Shown here: positions 15,873 to 28,824 of the stretch, piece after piece
How the letters are laid out: every line of letters begins with the position of its first letter
Numbering within the stretch: position 1 is the first letter of the stretch
From: an uncultured Myxococcales bacterium
Lineage (GTDB): Bacteria; Myxococcota_A; Bradymonadia; UBA7976; UBA1532
DNA length: 63,734 bases
NCBI GenBank assembly: GCA_903847385.1
Contig: CAINDO010000262.1
Span: 1-63,734, forward strand
Reading direction: 5' to 3'
Position numbers and translations under genes: made by a program
Notes under the pieces: generated by a model
What the model saw: the letters and a program-made list of their open reading frames with translations, nothing else
Databases searched by the model: none
Told to the model about the DNA's origin: nothing

Positions 15873-17663
15873 TCACAACTCCTCGGGCTCGACCGCGGGC
15901 TTCTTGGGCTTCGTGCCGAACTTGTCGTGCAGGTGTTGGGCGATCGGGCGCAGCGTCTTCAGGGCGTCGATCTTGTCCTGCAGCCCGGTCTCGTCCAGCT
16001 GACGCTTGCGGACGGGGTCGATCTGACCCTTCTTGACCCGCTTCGCCTTGGGCGCCGGCTGGGCCTGCAGCTCTTTCAGTTTGTGTTCGAGCATCTGAAT
16101 CCAGATGTCGAGACACATCGCGGCGTTCTCGGCGTCGATCTCGCGGAGTACGTCCTCCGCCCGCCCGAGCGGGCCGAGCTGCAGGCCGGCCTTGGCGGAG
16201 AAGGTGCTGAGCAGCTCGAGCTGCTCGTCCGTGTCGTCGGCCTCGCGACGCTTCAGGCGGAGCACGATGGTCTGTTGATCGTACCAGCCCGTCTGCGCCT
16301 GCTCGCTCCAGAAGGTCTGGCTGGCGTCCTCTTTTCCGAGGTCGTCGACCTTCACCGCGCCGTACATGCGGAAGTACCAGTTGGGGTTGCCCAGCGTGGG
16401 GCCGGACTGGGCGGCGTCGTTCTCCAGGGTCACGTAGTCGCCGCCGCCGGCGGTGGCGACGACGCCGGCGAAGTGGGCCTTGCCGGACTCGCCGACCACG
16501 GTGAGGCCATCGCCGAGCTCCGGGGCCACGTGCTGGTTGACGCCTTTCGTCTTCGCCGCATCGCTCTTCTGCTCCGGCGTGAGCTGGCCGTAGCGCGCGA
16601 CGCCCTGCGATTTGTCGGTCGGCTTGCCCTTGCCGTCCGTCTCGGCCATCTCGTCGCGCACGCGGTTGGCGACGCCCGTGACGTTGTCGAGCCCCCGCAT
16701 GGGCGTCGTCTCGTCGCCCTCGACCACGCCGAAGCGCCCGGTCGCGTCCTTGCTCTTCGGGCGCTGCACGCCCATGACCGTGCGGGTGTTCTCGTCGCAG
16801 TTGCGCGGCGTCGTCGAGGCGCCCTTGTCCTCCAGGTTGGTCATCTTGACCGAGACGAGGTCCTGCACGCCGCTGCCGTCCGGCGCGGGGCCGCGCGCGA
16901 CCTCGCCGCCCGCCGCGAGGCGATAGGGTGAGCCGTTGGCGACGAGCGTGTCGGCCGCGGCCTCGAGCTGCTCCGCCGTGGCGAAAAGGGCCTTGGGGTT
17001 GGCGACGCCCTTGGTGTCCGGCGGGGGCCCGTGCAGGACCGCCAGGGTGCCGTCCTCGGAGACGCGCATGTCCCCGGGCAGGCCCGTCCAGGCGGCGTTG
17101 GCCTCCTCACCCGTGGCGCCCTTGACGGGGCCGTTGCCGCGGATGCGGTAGCCCTGCGCCGGGGCGTCCCCCCGCACGGGCGCGCCGCCGCCGGCCACGT
17201 CCGCCGAGCGCCCGGAGAGCACCCGCTCCGCCGCCGCGTCGGCCTCGGCCTCGAGCGCGGGCTCGTTCACGACGGGCGAGCCCTTGCCCTGGGGGCCGGT
17301 CACGCGTCCGCCGCGCTGCTGAACCACGTGCGTCAGCTCGTGCGCGATGAGCCGCGGATCCTCGGCCCGGCCCGGCGCGACGAAGATCTCCTCGCCCTGG
17401 GCGAAGGCCTCGCCGCCGTGGGCGCGCGCCGCCGCGGCGTCCTCGTGGACGCGAACGGAAGAGAAGTCCTGTCCGAAGCCGCGCTCCATCTGCGCGCGCA
17501 CAGCGGCGCTCAAAGGGCGCCCCCCGCCCGCGAGCCCCTTCACGTAACCCGCGAAGGCGTCCCGGGGGCCGGCCCCACCCGCGCCCTGCAGCTCCGGCCG
17601 GGCGGCCACGGCGGCGGGCGCCTTCGCAAGGGCCGCCTGTTTCGGTTGGGTCCTGCTCTGCAT
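15873..17663 (-). CDS. DUF4157 (eCIS core) protein with C-terminal Cys/His domain
   Basis: 596 aa from ATG 17663, which has GGGAGAG upstream. GTG/ATG codons further up, including ATG 17741, would precede the predicted transcription start. Residues about 42-120 form the DUF4157 core (LSAAVRAQMERGFGQDFSSVRVH, then HExxH at H108-H112 in LIAHELTHVVQQRGG), the domain found on many extracellular-contractile-injection cargo proteins. Farther on, PRNCDENTR (C289), AHFAGVVA (H397) and GGDYVTLEND (D409) have the order of a papain-like Cys-His-Asp triad, followed by WYFRMYG. A Lys-rich helical tail (about 510-575) follows. No injection-system genes are visible nearby. The enzyme assignment of the second domain is inference. 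Confidence 0.85.
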   Translation of the reverse strand: MQSRTQPKQAALAKAPAAVAARPELQGAGGAGPRDAFAGYVKGLAGGGRPLSAAVRAQMERGFGQDFSSVRVHEDAAAARAHGGEAFAQGEEIFVAPGRAEDPRLIAHELTHVVQQRGGRVTGPQGKGSPVVNEPALEAEADAAAERVLSGRSADVAGGGAPVRGDAPAQGYRIRGNGPVKGATGEEANAAWTGLPGDMRVSEDGTLAVLHGPPPDTKGVANPKALFATAEQLEAAADTLVANGSPYRLAAGGEVARGPAPDGSGVQDLVSVKMTNLEDKGASTTPRNCDENTRTVMGVQRPKSKDATGRFGVVEGDETTPMRGLDNVTGVANRVRDEMAETDGKGKPTDKSQGVARYGQLTPEQKSDAAKTKGVNQHVAPELGDGLTVVGESGKAHFAGVVATAGGGDYVTLENDAAQSGPTLGNPNWYFRMYGAVKVDDLGKEDASQTFWSEQAQTGWYDQQTIVLRLKRREADDTDEQLELLSTFSAKAGLQLGPLGRAEDVLREIDAENAAMCLDIWIQMLEHKLKELQAQPAPKAKRVKKGQIDPVRKRQLDETGLQDKIDALKTLRPIAQHLHDKFGTKPKKPAVEPEEL

Positions 17664-17737
17664 CGTGCTCTCCCGGGCAAGCGCGGTCGCCGGGCACACG
17701 GACGGCGCGCCCGCGGACCCCACGTCCACGGCATTGG

Positions 17738-17766
17738 CCATTACGCGTCGCGCGGCCGGCGGTCAA
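17738..17766 (-). promoter_or_regulatory. Candidate promoter of the DUF4157 gene
   Basis: TTGACC (17766-17761), 17-base spacer, TAATGG (17743-17738) on the minus strand. The -35 box is good and the -10 box poor. It argues for the downstream start codon at 17663. Confidence 0.35.
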
Positions 17767-17832
17767 GTCGGGCGGCCGCCCCGCACAATCCCACTGGACT
17801 CCGGACCCGGTTTTGCCGATGGATGCGCATCT

Positions 17833-19812
17833 TTGTCCGAAGAAGAGAGACGAGTCATTCGAAGTTCAGACGAGAACGGCGCGCCGGATCGGACGCGCCC
17901 CACGCCCACGGTGGACGCGCAGGCCGTCGAGGCCTTCGCCCAGACGCTGGCCACGCTCGGGCTGGACGCCGAGCGCCTGGTCGCCGACGACCACGGCACG
18001 CTGACGCACTCGGCGGACGAGGGCCCGACCCTGGTGGCCACGCTGCCGTGCCTGTCCGGCGAGGCGGGCCGCGCCGACGAAGTCCGGCTGCAGACGCTGT
18101 TGGGCGAGGGCGGCATGGGGCAGGTCTTCGCCGCCGAGCAGGTCAGCCTGCAGCGCGAGGTGGCGGTCAAGCGCGTGCGCCCCGGCGTGACCGGCCGCGA
18201 GGCGCTGCTGCGCGAGGCCCTCGTCACTGGGCGGCTGGAGCACCCGGGCATCGTGCCCGTGCACATCCTGGGGCAGACGCCGGACGGCGCGCCGCTCTTC
18301 GTGATGAAACGCGTCGAGGGCATCACCTGGCGCGACGCGCTGTCGTCGCCGGAGGCCGTGGAGCGGCTGTGCGGCTCGGGCAGCCCCGCGGCGGTGCTGG
18401 ACTTCCACCTGGACGTGCTCGCGCGGGTCGCGAGCGCCGTGGCCTTCGCGCACGCGCGGGGCGTGCTGCACCGGGATCTCAAGCCCGAGAACGTGATGCT
18501 CGGCGGCTTCGGCGAGGTCTACGTGATGGACTGGGGCCTGGCCGTGGCCCTGCGCGCGGACGCCGTGCTGCCCCTGGCCGCGGGGCAGCGCGCCGTGGTG
18601 GGCACGCCCTCGTACATGGCCCCGGAGATGGCCGTGGGCAACGGCGCGGCGCTCTCCGAGCGGTCGGACGTGTTCCTGCTCGGCGCGGTGCTCTACCACG
18701 TGCTCGCCGGGCGGCCGCCCTACCACGGCGCCACCCTGCTCTCGACGCTCACCGAGGCGCATCTGTGCACGCCGACGCCCCTGCCCGAGGGCACGAGCGA
18801 GGCCCTCGCCCGGCTCTGCCGGCACGCGATGGCGCGCGATCCGAAGGACCGCCCGGAGAGTGTGGAGGCCTTCCGCGAGGCGCTGATGGACTGCCGCCGC
18901 CACGCCGGCTCCAGCGCCCTCTCGCAGGCCACGGACGCGCGCAACGAACGCCTTGCCCAGCTGGTGCCCCGGGTCCTGGAGGGCGCCACGGAGGCCGACG
19001 TGCACGCCGCCCGGGTGCTCTACGCCGAGTGTCGCTTCGGGTATCAGCAGGCCCTGTCCGCCTGGCCCGAGAACACCGCCGCGCGCGCCGGGCTGACCCG
19101 CGCCGTCGAGGCCATGCTGGAGATCGAGATCGCCCGCCGCAACCTGGACGCGGCGTCGCTGCTGCTGCTCGACCTGCCGCAGCCCCCGGACCCGGCGTTC
19201 GTCGCGCGGGTGGACGCGCTGCGCGCCGCGCGGGACGAGGCGGAGCGCCGCACGCAGGCCCTGGAGCGCCTCGCGGACGACCACGACCTCAACGCCGAGG
19301 CCGCCTGGCGCGCCCGGGTGACACGCGTCGTGGCGCTGGTCTGGTCGGGGCTCTCGGTGCTCGTCGCCTGGGCCCACCACAGCGAGCGGCTCATCGTCAC
19401 GCCCCGGGTCGCCACCGCGTTCATCACGGTCTACTCGCTGATGATGCTGGGCGTGCAGTGGCTGATGGTGCGGCGCGCGCGCGCCAACCTCGTGATGCGG
19501 CGCATGATGCTGGCCGCCACGCTGGGCAACGTCTTCATGGTGCTGCACTGGGCCATCGCGTGGGCGCTGGACGTGCCGCTGATCCCCGCCCACGCGCTCT
19601 ACATGCTCTGGGTCGGCTGCGGCTGGTGCCTGGTGGGCGCGGCCCTCGACCGGCAGCTCATCGTCACCGGCCTGGCCTTCGCGCTCGGCGGCCTGGCGAC
19701 CATGGCCTTCCCGGTGCTGGCCATCGAGTTCTTCGGCCTCGCCGTGCTGTTCGGGCTGCTGCACGCGGTGCGCGTGTGGGGGCGCATCGGGGACGAGATT
19801 GCGCGATCCTGA
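17833..19812 (+). CDS. Hanks-type Ser/Thr kinase with C-terminal membrane domain
   Basis: About 659 aa if TTG 17833 is used; the start is uncertain (GTG 17911 is another option). The kinase domain spans about 85-365: glycine loop GEGGMG (91-96), AVKR lysine (113), HRDLKPEN (213-220), MDWG (232-235, Trp in place of DFG Phe), PSYMAPEM. A helical, TPR-like linker (about 370-490) follows. The last 170 residues hold five or six hydrophobic segments, so the kinase faces the cytoplasm from the inner membrane. It is divergent from the DUF4157 gene and followed after 21 bases by the matrixin-like protease. Substrates unknown. Confidence 0.9.
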   Translation: MSEEERRVIRSSDENGAPDRTRPTPTVDAQAVEAFAQTLATLGLDAERLVADDHGTLTHSADEGPTLVATLPCLSGEAGRADEVRLQTLLGEGGMGQVFAAEQVSLQREVAVKRVRPGVTGREALLREALVTGRLEHPGIVPVHILGQTPDGAPLFVMKRVEGITWRDALSSPEAVERLCGSGSPAAVLDFHLDVLARVASAVAFAHARGVLHRDLKPENVMLGGFGEVYVMDWGLAVALRADAVLPLAAGQRAVVGTPSYMAPEMAVGNGAALSERSDVFLLGAVLYHVLAGRPPYHGATLLSTLTEAHLCTPTPLPEGTSEALARLCRHAMARDPKDRPESVEAFREALMDCRRHAGSSALSQATDARNERLAQLVPRVLEGATEADVHAARVLYAECRFGYQQALSAWPENTAARAGLTRAVEAMLEIEIARRNLDAASLLLLDLPQPPDPAFVARVDALRAARDEAERRTQALERLADDHDLNAEAAWRARVTRVVALVWSGLSVLVAWAHHSERLIVTPRVATAFITVYSLMMLGVQWLMVRRARANLVMRRMMLAATLGNVFMVLHWAIAWALDVPLIPAHALYMLWVGCGWCLVGAALDRQLIVTGLAFALGGLATMAFPVLAIEFFGLAVLFGLLHAVRVWGRIGDEIARS

Positions 19813-19833
19813 CCGGGTCGGCATGCTCGGCGG

Positions 19834-21702
19834 ATGCACGTCCTCTCTCCGTTGATCATCCTGCTCGGCTGGGCGGCGTCGCAGCTCCCCGCCGACCCGC
19901 CCCGCGGCCTGCGCTGGTCGCGCGGCACCGAGGTCCGCTACGGCGTGGTGGGCGCGGTCCCGGCCAACCTGGACCTGCCCCGGTTCACGGCCGCCGTGGA
20001 CGCCGCCTTCACCACCTGGGAGCGGCCCTGCTCGTCGCTGACGTTCGACCGCCTCCAGGCGCCCCGTGACCTGCCGACGCCCGCGGTGGACGGGCAGAAC
20101 ACCATCCGCTTCGAGCTGAACGCCATCCCGCCCGAGGTCGACCCGAACCATGTGATCGCCTTCACGTCCGTGATCGGCGGGCTGTGCAACGGCACGCTGA
20201 CCGAGGTCGACGTGACCTTCAACGGCGTGGGCTTCACCTGGTCGGACGCCCTGGACGCCCCCAACGACCGGGACATCGAGACCATCATGCTCCACGAGGC
20301 CGGGCACCTGCTCGGCCTGGACCACACCGGGGACATGAGCGCCATCATGTTCGCGCAGAACGTGGAGCGCGTGCGCCGCGGGCTCGCCCAGGACGATCTG
20401 GACGGCGTGTGCAGCCTGTACGCGCCGGACCGCGACGGCCCCTGCGCGCGGGACGCCGACTGTGCCCACGGCCAAGTCTGCGGACTCTACCCCGGCAGCG
20501 TTCTGGCGAACATCGAGGCCCGCTGCTCCGATCCGGTCGGCGCCGCGCACCCGGGCGAGCCCTGCCGCCCCGTGCCGGACGCCTGCGGGAACGGCTGCGC
20601 CAACAATCTGTGCGCCAACCCGGGCGTGTGTTCGGCCCTGTGTGGCGCGGACGCCGACTGCCCGGCCGGGACCATCTGTTTCCCGGCGCCCTTCGAGTTC
20701 GGTGTGTTCCCGGTGTGTCAGGCCATCGTGCTGTGTGAAGACGCCGTGTCCACCTGCCCGGACGGACAGACCTGCGTAGCGTTCCCCCACCCCGTGGACC
20801 CGCGGTTCGTGCGGGCCTGCGGCGACACGCCCGGTCAGTCGCCGGACGGCGCCGGCTGCGGCAACGGCGACGCCTGCGCCGGCGGCCTGTGTCGCAACGG
20901 GCGCTGCACGCATGTGTGTGACTCGGACGCCGACTGCGGTTTCCCGCGGGAGTGTCACACGGTGCTCGAGGGCGTTCGCCCGGGCGTGACCGCCGAGATC
21001 ACCATCTGTGAGCTGCCCGTGGACCGCTGCGTGACGCAGTCCGAGTGTCCCGAGGGTCGCGACTGCATGTACGCGGACGTCGGCGCCGGCGAGATCGGCC
21101 TGTGCGCCGCCCGCCCGGACGCCGCCCCGGCGGACGCCCCCTGCGACGACGCCGAGGCCTGCGCCTCGCGGGTGTGTCACGAGGGCCGCTGCGCCCCGCC
21201 CTGCTCGCGGGACGCCCACTGCCCCGCCGCGCAGTTCTGCGTGGCCGTGCCCGTGCGCGACGATCCCGAGGTCCGCGTGTGTCTGCCTGGGGTGGTGCCT
21301 CCGGACGCCGCCGTGGTCGAGCCCGTGGCCGACGCCGCGGCTGCGCCGCTCCCGGACGCCGCCGTGGCCATCCCCGACTCCGAGGTGATTACGCCAGTCG
21401 CGGACGCCGCCGTGATCGCGCCTGTCCCCGACGCCGCGCCGGTGGGGCCCGTGCCCGTCGCCGACGCCGCGCCTGTCCCGCCCGAGGCGGACGCGATGGC
21501 CGTCACGGACGACCCGGACGCCAGCGTGGGCGCGAGCCGCCCGAAGGCCGGCGGGTCGAGCGGGTGCCGCGCGGCGGGCCCGGTGCCGGCGAGCGGCCTG
21601 TCGGTGTTCTGGCTGCTGCCCGTCGCTCTCGTGGCGGGGCGGCGGCGGCGGTACTCGCCAAGGGTCGGTCAAAGTCTGGGGCACCCGGAACCCGGCCCCT
21701 GA
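19834..21702 (+). CDS. Matrixin-like M10 metalloprotease with Cys-rich repeats and MYXO-CTERM-like tail
   Basis: 622 aa. Short signal peptide (about 1-16). Catalytic domain to about residue 195 with HEAGHLLGLDH (H154, E155, H158, H164) and Met-turn AIMF (170-173). Next come about 300 residues of repeated Cys-rich modules of the type C..D.DC..G..C, then a PDAA/VPDAA linker (about 495-560). The tail is SSGC, a hydrophobic segment and RRRR, as in MYXO-CTERM sorting signals, in which the Cys is processed and anchored. Probably a surface-held protease. Good start context is lacking; ATG 19834 fits the signal peptide. Confidence 0.9.
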   Translation: MHVLSPLIILLGWAASQLPADPPRGLRWSRGTEVRYGVVGAVPANLDLPRFTAAVDAAFTTWERPCSSLTFDRLQAPRDLPTPAVDGQNTIRFELNAIPPEVDPNHVIAFTSVIGGLCNGTLTEVDVTFNGVGFTWSDALDAPNDRDIETIMLHEAGHLLGLDHTGDMSAIMFAQNVERVRRGLAQDDLDGVCSLYAPDRDGPCARDADCAHGQVCGLYPGSVLANIEARCSDPVGAAHPGEPCRPVPDACGNGCANNLCANPGVCSALCGADADCPAGTICFPAPFEFGVFPVCQAIVLCEDAVSTCPDGQTCVAFPHPVDPRFVRACGDTPGQSPDGAGCGNGDACAGGLCRNGRCTHVCDSDADCGFPRECHTVLEGVRPGVTAEITICELPVDRCVTQSECPEGRDCMYADVGAGEIGLCAARPDAAPADAPCDDAEACASRVCHEGRCAPPCSRDAHCPAAQFCVAVPVRDDPEVRVCLPGVVPPDAAVVEPVADAAAAPLPDAAVAIPDSEVITPVADAAVIAPVPDAAPVGPVPVADAAPVPPEADAMAVTDDPDASVGASRPKAGGSSGCRAAGPVPASGLSVFWLLPVALVAGRRRRYSPRVGQSLGHPEPGP

Positions 21703-21738
21703 TCACCCGACGTTCGCAGACGGCCGTCAGCCGGTCGT

Positions 21739-24700
21739 TCAAGGGCCCGACGGCGCCCCGAACCCGATCCAGCCCTCGTCGCGGTCCAGGTCGCCGGGCC
21801 CGAGCGCTGCCACGCCGACGGCTCCGGTCAGGGTCACGACGTACAGGCGCCGACCCGTGGGACCGTGCCAGCGGATGACCGCCGCTTCACCGTCGGGCGT
21901 CAAGGCTTCGACGGAGAGGTCGCCCCGGGCGCTCCCCGGGTCGAACCGGGTCTCCGACGCGCCCGTGTCCCGGTCCAGCGCGATGAGCCGCGAGGTGTCG
22001 GGTTCGATGTAGACGAGGCGGCCCCGGGCGTCGAGTCGAGGGTGCAACCGCAGCGGGAACGCACAGCCTTCGTCTTCCGTGGTGCCCGACCAGCGTCGGA
22101 AGAGCGCGCGGGCCTCGCCGCGTCCGTCCGTCGGGACGAGCCACGTGGTCCCGTCCTCGACGTGGACCACGGCGTGTCGACCGTCGGGCGTCAGCTCGCC
22201 GCCGTTGCAGTTACGCACCCCCGGCAGGATGGGCGTCCAGGCGGTCTCCGGGGGTGCGTCGACCCGAACCGCGTACAGACGCAGGTCGAGGTCGCCGCCG
22301 CCCAGATCGACCCATGCGTCGGCGAGCACGACGCCATGGTCGGCCGCCGCGTCCCGAAGGTCGAGCGTGCCCCGGAGCCTGCCTTCCGGGCTCATCGTCT
22401 CCGGCGTGCGGCGCGCGAGGTCGACGACGCTCGGCGGGTCGCCGTTCCCGGAGAACTCGACCCGGTAGGGTCCGTCACTTCCACCGTCGATGCCGGTCAC
22501 CAGGACGTGGCCCGGTGTGGGCAGCTCGAAGAGCACCGGATTCACGAGCGGCGGGACGTGCGCGGTCCCGAGGACACCTCTCGGACCGGCCTCCGTGGCG
22601 AGCAACGTGACGTCGAGACCGTCGGATGTGCTGGACATCACCACCGCCGCCACGCCACCGCCGGGGGCGGCGATCGATATCGGCAAGCCCACGATCTCGG
22701 GGACCTCGCCCGCCGGCAGGAGCCTGGTGGTTCCCCGTCCGTCGTCCCCGACGAAGACCAGATCGTCCGGCACGCCGCCACCCACCCAAGCGCGCGCCAG
22801 GATCCCGCCGGCCCGCGGCAGATCGGCCAATACGGCCGACACCCGGTCCAGCAGCACGCTGTTCGCGGCGCCAGTGTCGAGGGGTACGCGCCTGAGCGTG
22901 ATGACCTCTCCCGGGGCGCCCCCCGAGCGGGCGATCTGCGCGTCTTCGCGATAGGCGAGCGTGCCCGGTTCGAGCACCACGGGCACGAACGGGGGCCCGC
23001 CGAGCGCGATCGCCACGTGCTCGAGGTGGACTCCACCGGGGACCCGAACGACGACGAAGCGTCCGCCGGGGGTGAGTTCTGCGCTCCACTTCCATCGTTC
23101 GTCGACCGTCGCGCGCTGGAGTTCGACGTCCCGACCGGCCGCGGCCAGGTGAAGTGTCGTCTCCCGGTCTCGTCGCCGGCAAAGCACCCCCGCGGGGGTC
23201 AGCCCGCAGGCGCGCTCGAACGGGAGCTCGACGTGCGCCACGGGCGCCCCATCGACGGTGTACATGGTCAGGCCCGGCGTGGCCGGGTCGGCAAACTCGA
23301 ACAGGCCGATCTGCCCGAGCGTTGCCAACAGGCCCAGGTCACAGACGGTGCCCGGTGGGAGGTGCAACGGGGTGGCGGCGTCTGCGCCGGGGGGGACGAC
23401 CGCGACGTCCGAAGCGTTGCAGATGAACAGCGTCTCGCCATCGGGGCCGAACGCGAACCTCGGCTCCGACGCCAACGAGGCGCCGAGGCGGATGGTGTGC
23501 TGCACCCGTCCATCCGTGCGGGCAATGCGCAGGCCGTCCTCGTTCATCCAGGCGGCCCAGGCCCGCCCGGTGACGAGCCCGGCCCGAGCGGCGCGGACCG
23601 AGGGGCCGAGCACGATCGCCGCGTCCGCATTCAAGGCGTCGAGCGGCAGCGACACCACCTCCCCCTCAGGGTCGCCGGAGCGGAGCCAGACGACGTGATC
23701 CCCTGCGATTCGGACCTCGTACACCGCCTCCGGACCGTGGCGAAGAACGAGGGGCGGCCGGGCGCCCGACAAGTCGACGACGTCGTCGTGGTCACCGAGC
23801 CGAACCCACGCGCGATGGTCGTCCACCCTGAGCAGACTCTGGGCGGCTCTCGAAGTCTCCGGCAGCTCGAACCCCGAGAATCGACCCAGGTCGAGCAGCG
23901 CCTCCGGCTCCGCGCGCTCGCCCGACAGCGGGAGGCTCCAGAGCCTCGCCTGCATCTGCGCTCCGGCGACCTCGATGAACGCCAATCGCCCGGCGCCGTC
24001 GAGCACGGCGAGGGCGACGACCCGGGTGGCCGGCGTCGCCCACTGAAGGCTGGGCGCGGTGACGCCGTCGAGCGGGACGCGCCAGATCCCCTCCGGCGTC
24101 GCCACGAAGCCGTTGCGACCGTCCGCTGTCAGGGTGAACGGCGTGAGCGCCTCCGTCGCCTCGAAGAGCACAGGGGGGGCCGCGGCGTCCGACCCATCCA
24201 GCGCGGCCCGGTACCACGCGACCGGATGCACGCTGGGCCCGCCGCCGGCTTTGACCCAAGTCTCTGGGTACCGCCGCTCGAACTGGTGCGTTTCCCAATC
24301 ATCGAACCCGACGATCGCCGCCCCGGCCGCGACGCTGATGCCGAGCTCTGCCACCGTGCCGGCCCCGCGACCGTAGCCGCGCCCCCGGTCGGGTGTGATC
24401 GGTCGGACCTCGCCCCAGCGCCCATCCTGAAGGGGCGCGAAGTCATACGCGTCGACCCCCGCGACCGTGTCATGGACCGCCACCGGGGCGTGCGCGAGGA
24501 CCGCCTGGGCCGCCGCGCCCTCGACCAGGCCGGGCGGTTCGACGAGCGGCGTCGCCCGGTCGAAGGGTGACTCTCCGGGGGGCAGCGGCGCGGGCCTCGC
24601 GTCCGCGATGACACGCGCGTCGACCGGGGGCGTCATGCCCGCGTCCGAGACGGGACCACGCGGGCCGATCGCCACGCTCGGGGCGGAGTCGCAGGCGACC

Positions 24701-24762
24701 ATCAGGCACGCCAGAGAGACGACGACTCCGCTGCCGACGCGGAACGGTGTGAGACGCAGCAT
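21739..24762 (-). CDS. Large lipoprotein, beta-propeller-like
   Basis: 1007 aa. Lipoprotein signal with Cys at 24 (CLMVAC). The mature protein repeats a pattern of about 45-60 residues with hydrophobic strands, Asp-Gly turns and phrases such as LTPDGRHAV, FGPDGETLF and LTPGGRFVVV, typical of WD40/PD40 or TolB-like propeller blades. No catalytic motif seen. It starts 32 bases after the MoxR gene ends, so it may be the last gene of that transcript. Codon third positions look a little less GC-extreme than in its neighbours. Confidence 0.8.
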   Translation of the reverse strand: MLRLTPFRVGSGVVVSLACLMVACDSAPSVAIGPRGPVSDAGMTPPVDARVIADARPAPLPPGESPFDRATPLVEPPGLVEGAAAQAVLAHAPVAVHDTVAGVDAYDFAPLQDGRWGEVRPITPDRGRGYGRGAGTVAELGISVAAGAAIVGFDDWETHQFERRYPETWVKAGGGPSVHPVAWYRAALDGSDAAAPPVLFEATEALTPFTLTADGRNGFVATPEGIWRVPLDGVTAPSLQWATPATRVVALAVLDGAGRLAFIEVAGAQMQARLWSLPLSGERAEPEALLDLGRFSGFELPETSRAAQSLLRVDDHRAWVRLGDHDDVVDLSGARPPLVLRHGPEAVYEVRIAGDHVVWLRSGDPEGEVVSLPLDALNADAAIVLGPSVRAARAGLVTGRAWAAWMNEDGLRIARTDGRVQHTIRLGASLASEPRFAFGPDGETLFICNASDVAVVPPGADAATPLHLPPGTVCDLGLLATLGQIGLFEFADPATPGLTMYTVDGAPVAHVELPFERACGLTPAGVLCRRRDRETTLHLAAAGRDVELQRATVDERWKWSAELTPGGRFVVVRVPGGVHLEHVAIALGGPPFVPVVLEPGTLAYREDAQIARSGGAPGEVITLRRVPLDTGAANSVLLDRVSAVLADLPRAGGILARAWVGGGVPDDLVFVGDDGRGTTRLLPAGEVPEIVGLPISIAAPGGGVAAVVMSSTSDGLDVTLLATEAGPRGVLGTAHVPPLVNPVLFELPTPGHVLVTGIDGGSDGPYRVEFSGNGDPPSVVDLARRTPETMSPEGRLRGTLDLRDAAADHGVVLADAWVDLGGGDLDLRLYAVRVDAPPETAWTPILPGVRNCNGGELTPDGRHAVVHVEDGTTWLVPTDGRGEARALFRRWSGTTEDEGCAFPLRLHPRLDARGRLVYIEPDTSRLIALDRDTGASETRFDPGSARGDLSVEALTPDGEAAVIRWHGPTGRRLYVVTLTGAVGVAALGPGDLDRDEGWIGFGAPSGP

Positions 24763-24793
24763 GACACCATGAGACGCGAGCGCCTCCCCGGCG

Positions 24794-25804
<1,011 letters not shown>

Positions 25805-25807
25805 GGC

Positions 25808-27435
<1,628 letters not shown>

Positions 27436-27439
<4 letters not shown>

Positions 27440-28824
27440 TCGACCAACGACTCGTAGTAGCGTTTGACCTGCTCCTGGAACTGCTCGGGGGCCTTGTCTT
27501 TCATGGCGTCGAGCAGGTCTTTCCGGAACTCGGCCGGGGACTCGTGGTCCTCGGCACCGGGGATCTCGACCTTCTTGCGGGAGACCTCGCGGCCCTCGCC
27601 GTCGCGCTGCCCCTGGCCACGATCGGCCCGCTGGGGCGAGGCGGCCTGCTTCAGGCCCTCCATGATGCCCTGCAGCTCGTTCATGGCCTGGCGCTGATTG
27701 CCCTTGGCGTCGCCGGGCCGCGACTGGTCCAGGTTCTCGGCGCTCTGGTCCATGGCCTGGGCCGCGTTGCCGGCCTTCTGGCCCATCTGGGGGGGCAGGC
27801 CGGGGATGCGCTCGCCGTTCTCGCCGATGCGCTGCTGCAGCCGCCGCGCGCCCTCGGCCACCTGCCGCTGGCGCCCGCCGGGGCTCTGCGGCGGGCCGTT
27901 CTCTCCGGGCTGACCCTCGCCGGGCGGCGGCGCCTGGGCCTGGCCGTTCCCGGTCTGCCCCGGCTGCCCGGGGTCGGGCTGGGGCTGGCCGTCCTCGCCG
28001 GGGGACGGCGTCGGCATGGGCATGGCCACCGGCTTCTGGAACTTGTCGCACTCGCGGCGTTTGATCACGTCGAACTGTTTGAGCAGGTTGGCCGCGTCCC
28101 GGGCCATCTCGCGGGACAGCGCCTTGCTCTGCGCCAGGGCGTCCCGCGTGGCCTCGGACGGCACGGTGCCGGCCATGCGCACGGCCCGCTCGATGGTCTC
28201 CACGGAGTCGACCAGGCGCTCCACGGCCTCCAGGGCGTCCACCAATTCGGGCCGCGCCAGGGCGGAGTTGAACTGGTCCGCCCGCTGCCCGGCCTCGTCG
28301 ATCTCGCTGCGCATGTACGAGGGCACGTCGTCCGGGTCCACGCGCTCCACGAGCGCGCGCACCTTGCCGCCGCGCTCCACCAGCGAGTCGTAGGGGCCCT
28401 TCAGGGTCTCCGACAGGATCTTGCCCAGGCAGTCCTCGTACTCCTTCAGGGCGTTGTCCGTCGCGTCGTTGAGCTCCTGCTGCTGCTTCATCAGGTCCCG
28501 GGTCTGGTCCATCAGCTCGCTGATGGCCTTCTGCATCTCCGGGTTGGTCTCCTGGTTCAGGTCGTCCATGTCCTCGTCGAGCTGCTTGGAGAGCTCTTCG
28601 AGGGACTTCTCCATGTCCTCGATGGCCTTCAGGGCGTCGTCGAGGCGGTTCTCCTCGAGCATCTTGTCCAGCTCGTCGAGCTGCGACTCCGTCTTCTCCA
28701 GGCCCTCGGCGACCTTGTTGTCCTTCAGGCCCTCCATGTTCAAGAACTCCTCCGGGAGCTTCTGGCGCAGCTTGGCGATGCGCTCGCGGATCTCCTGGAT
28801 GCGGCTCTTGAGGCGCTGGATGTC
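27436..28824 (-). CDS. DUF4175 protein, C-terminal half (after frameshift)
   Basis: 462 residues in a frame that continues the N-terminal half once one G is added at 28824-28828. It is rich in coiled coil (MEGLKDNKVAEGLEKTES onward) and has a Gln/Pro/Gly linker (about PTPSPGEDGQPQPD...). It ends EQVKRYYESLVE, typical of DUF4175 proteins. Without a shift it would have to start internally, and no good ribosome site is visible. Its stop overlaps the start of the gluzincin gene. Confidence 0.8.

Noticed and set aside
17665..17832. Earlier GTG start of the 17833 kinase
   Set aside because: It would overlap the 5' end and promoter of the divergent DUF4157 gene, and codon choice there is not like that of coding sequence.
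17866..21684. 1272-codon minus-strand open frame opposite the kinase and matrixin genes
   Set aside because: Composition is His/Gly/Arg-rich with no motif, while both plus-strand genes have intact catalytic motifs.
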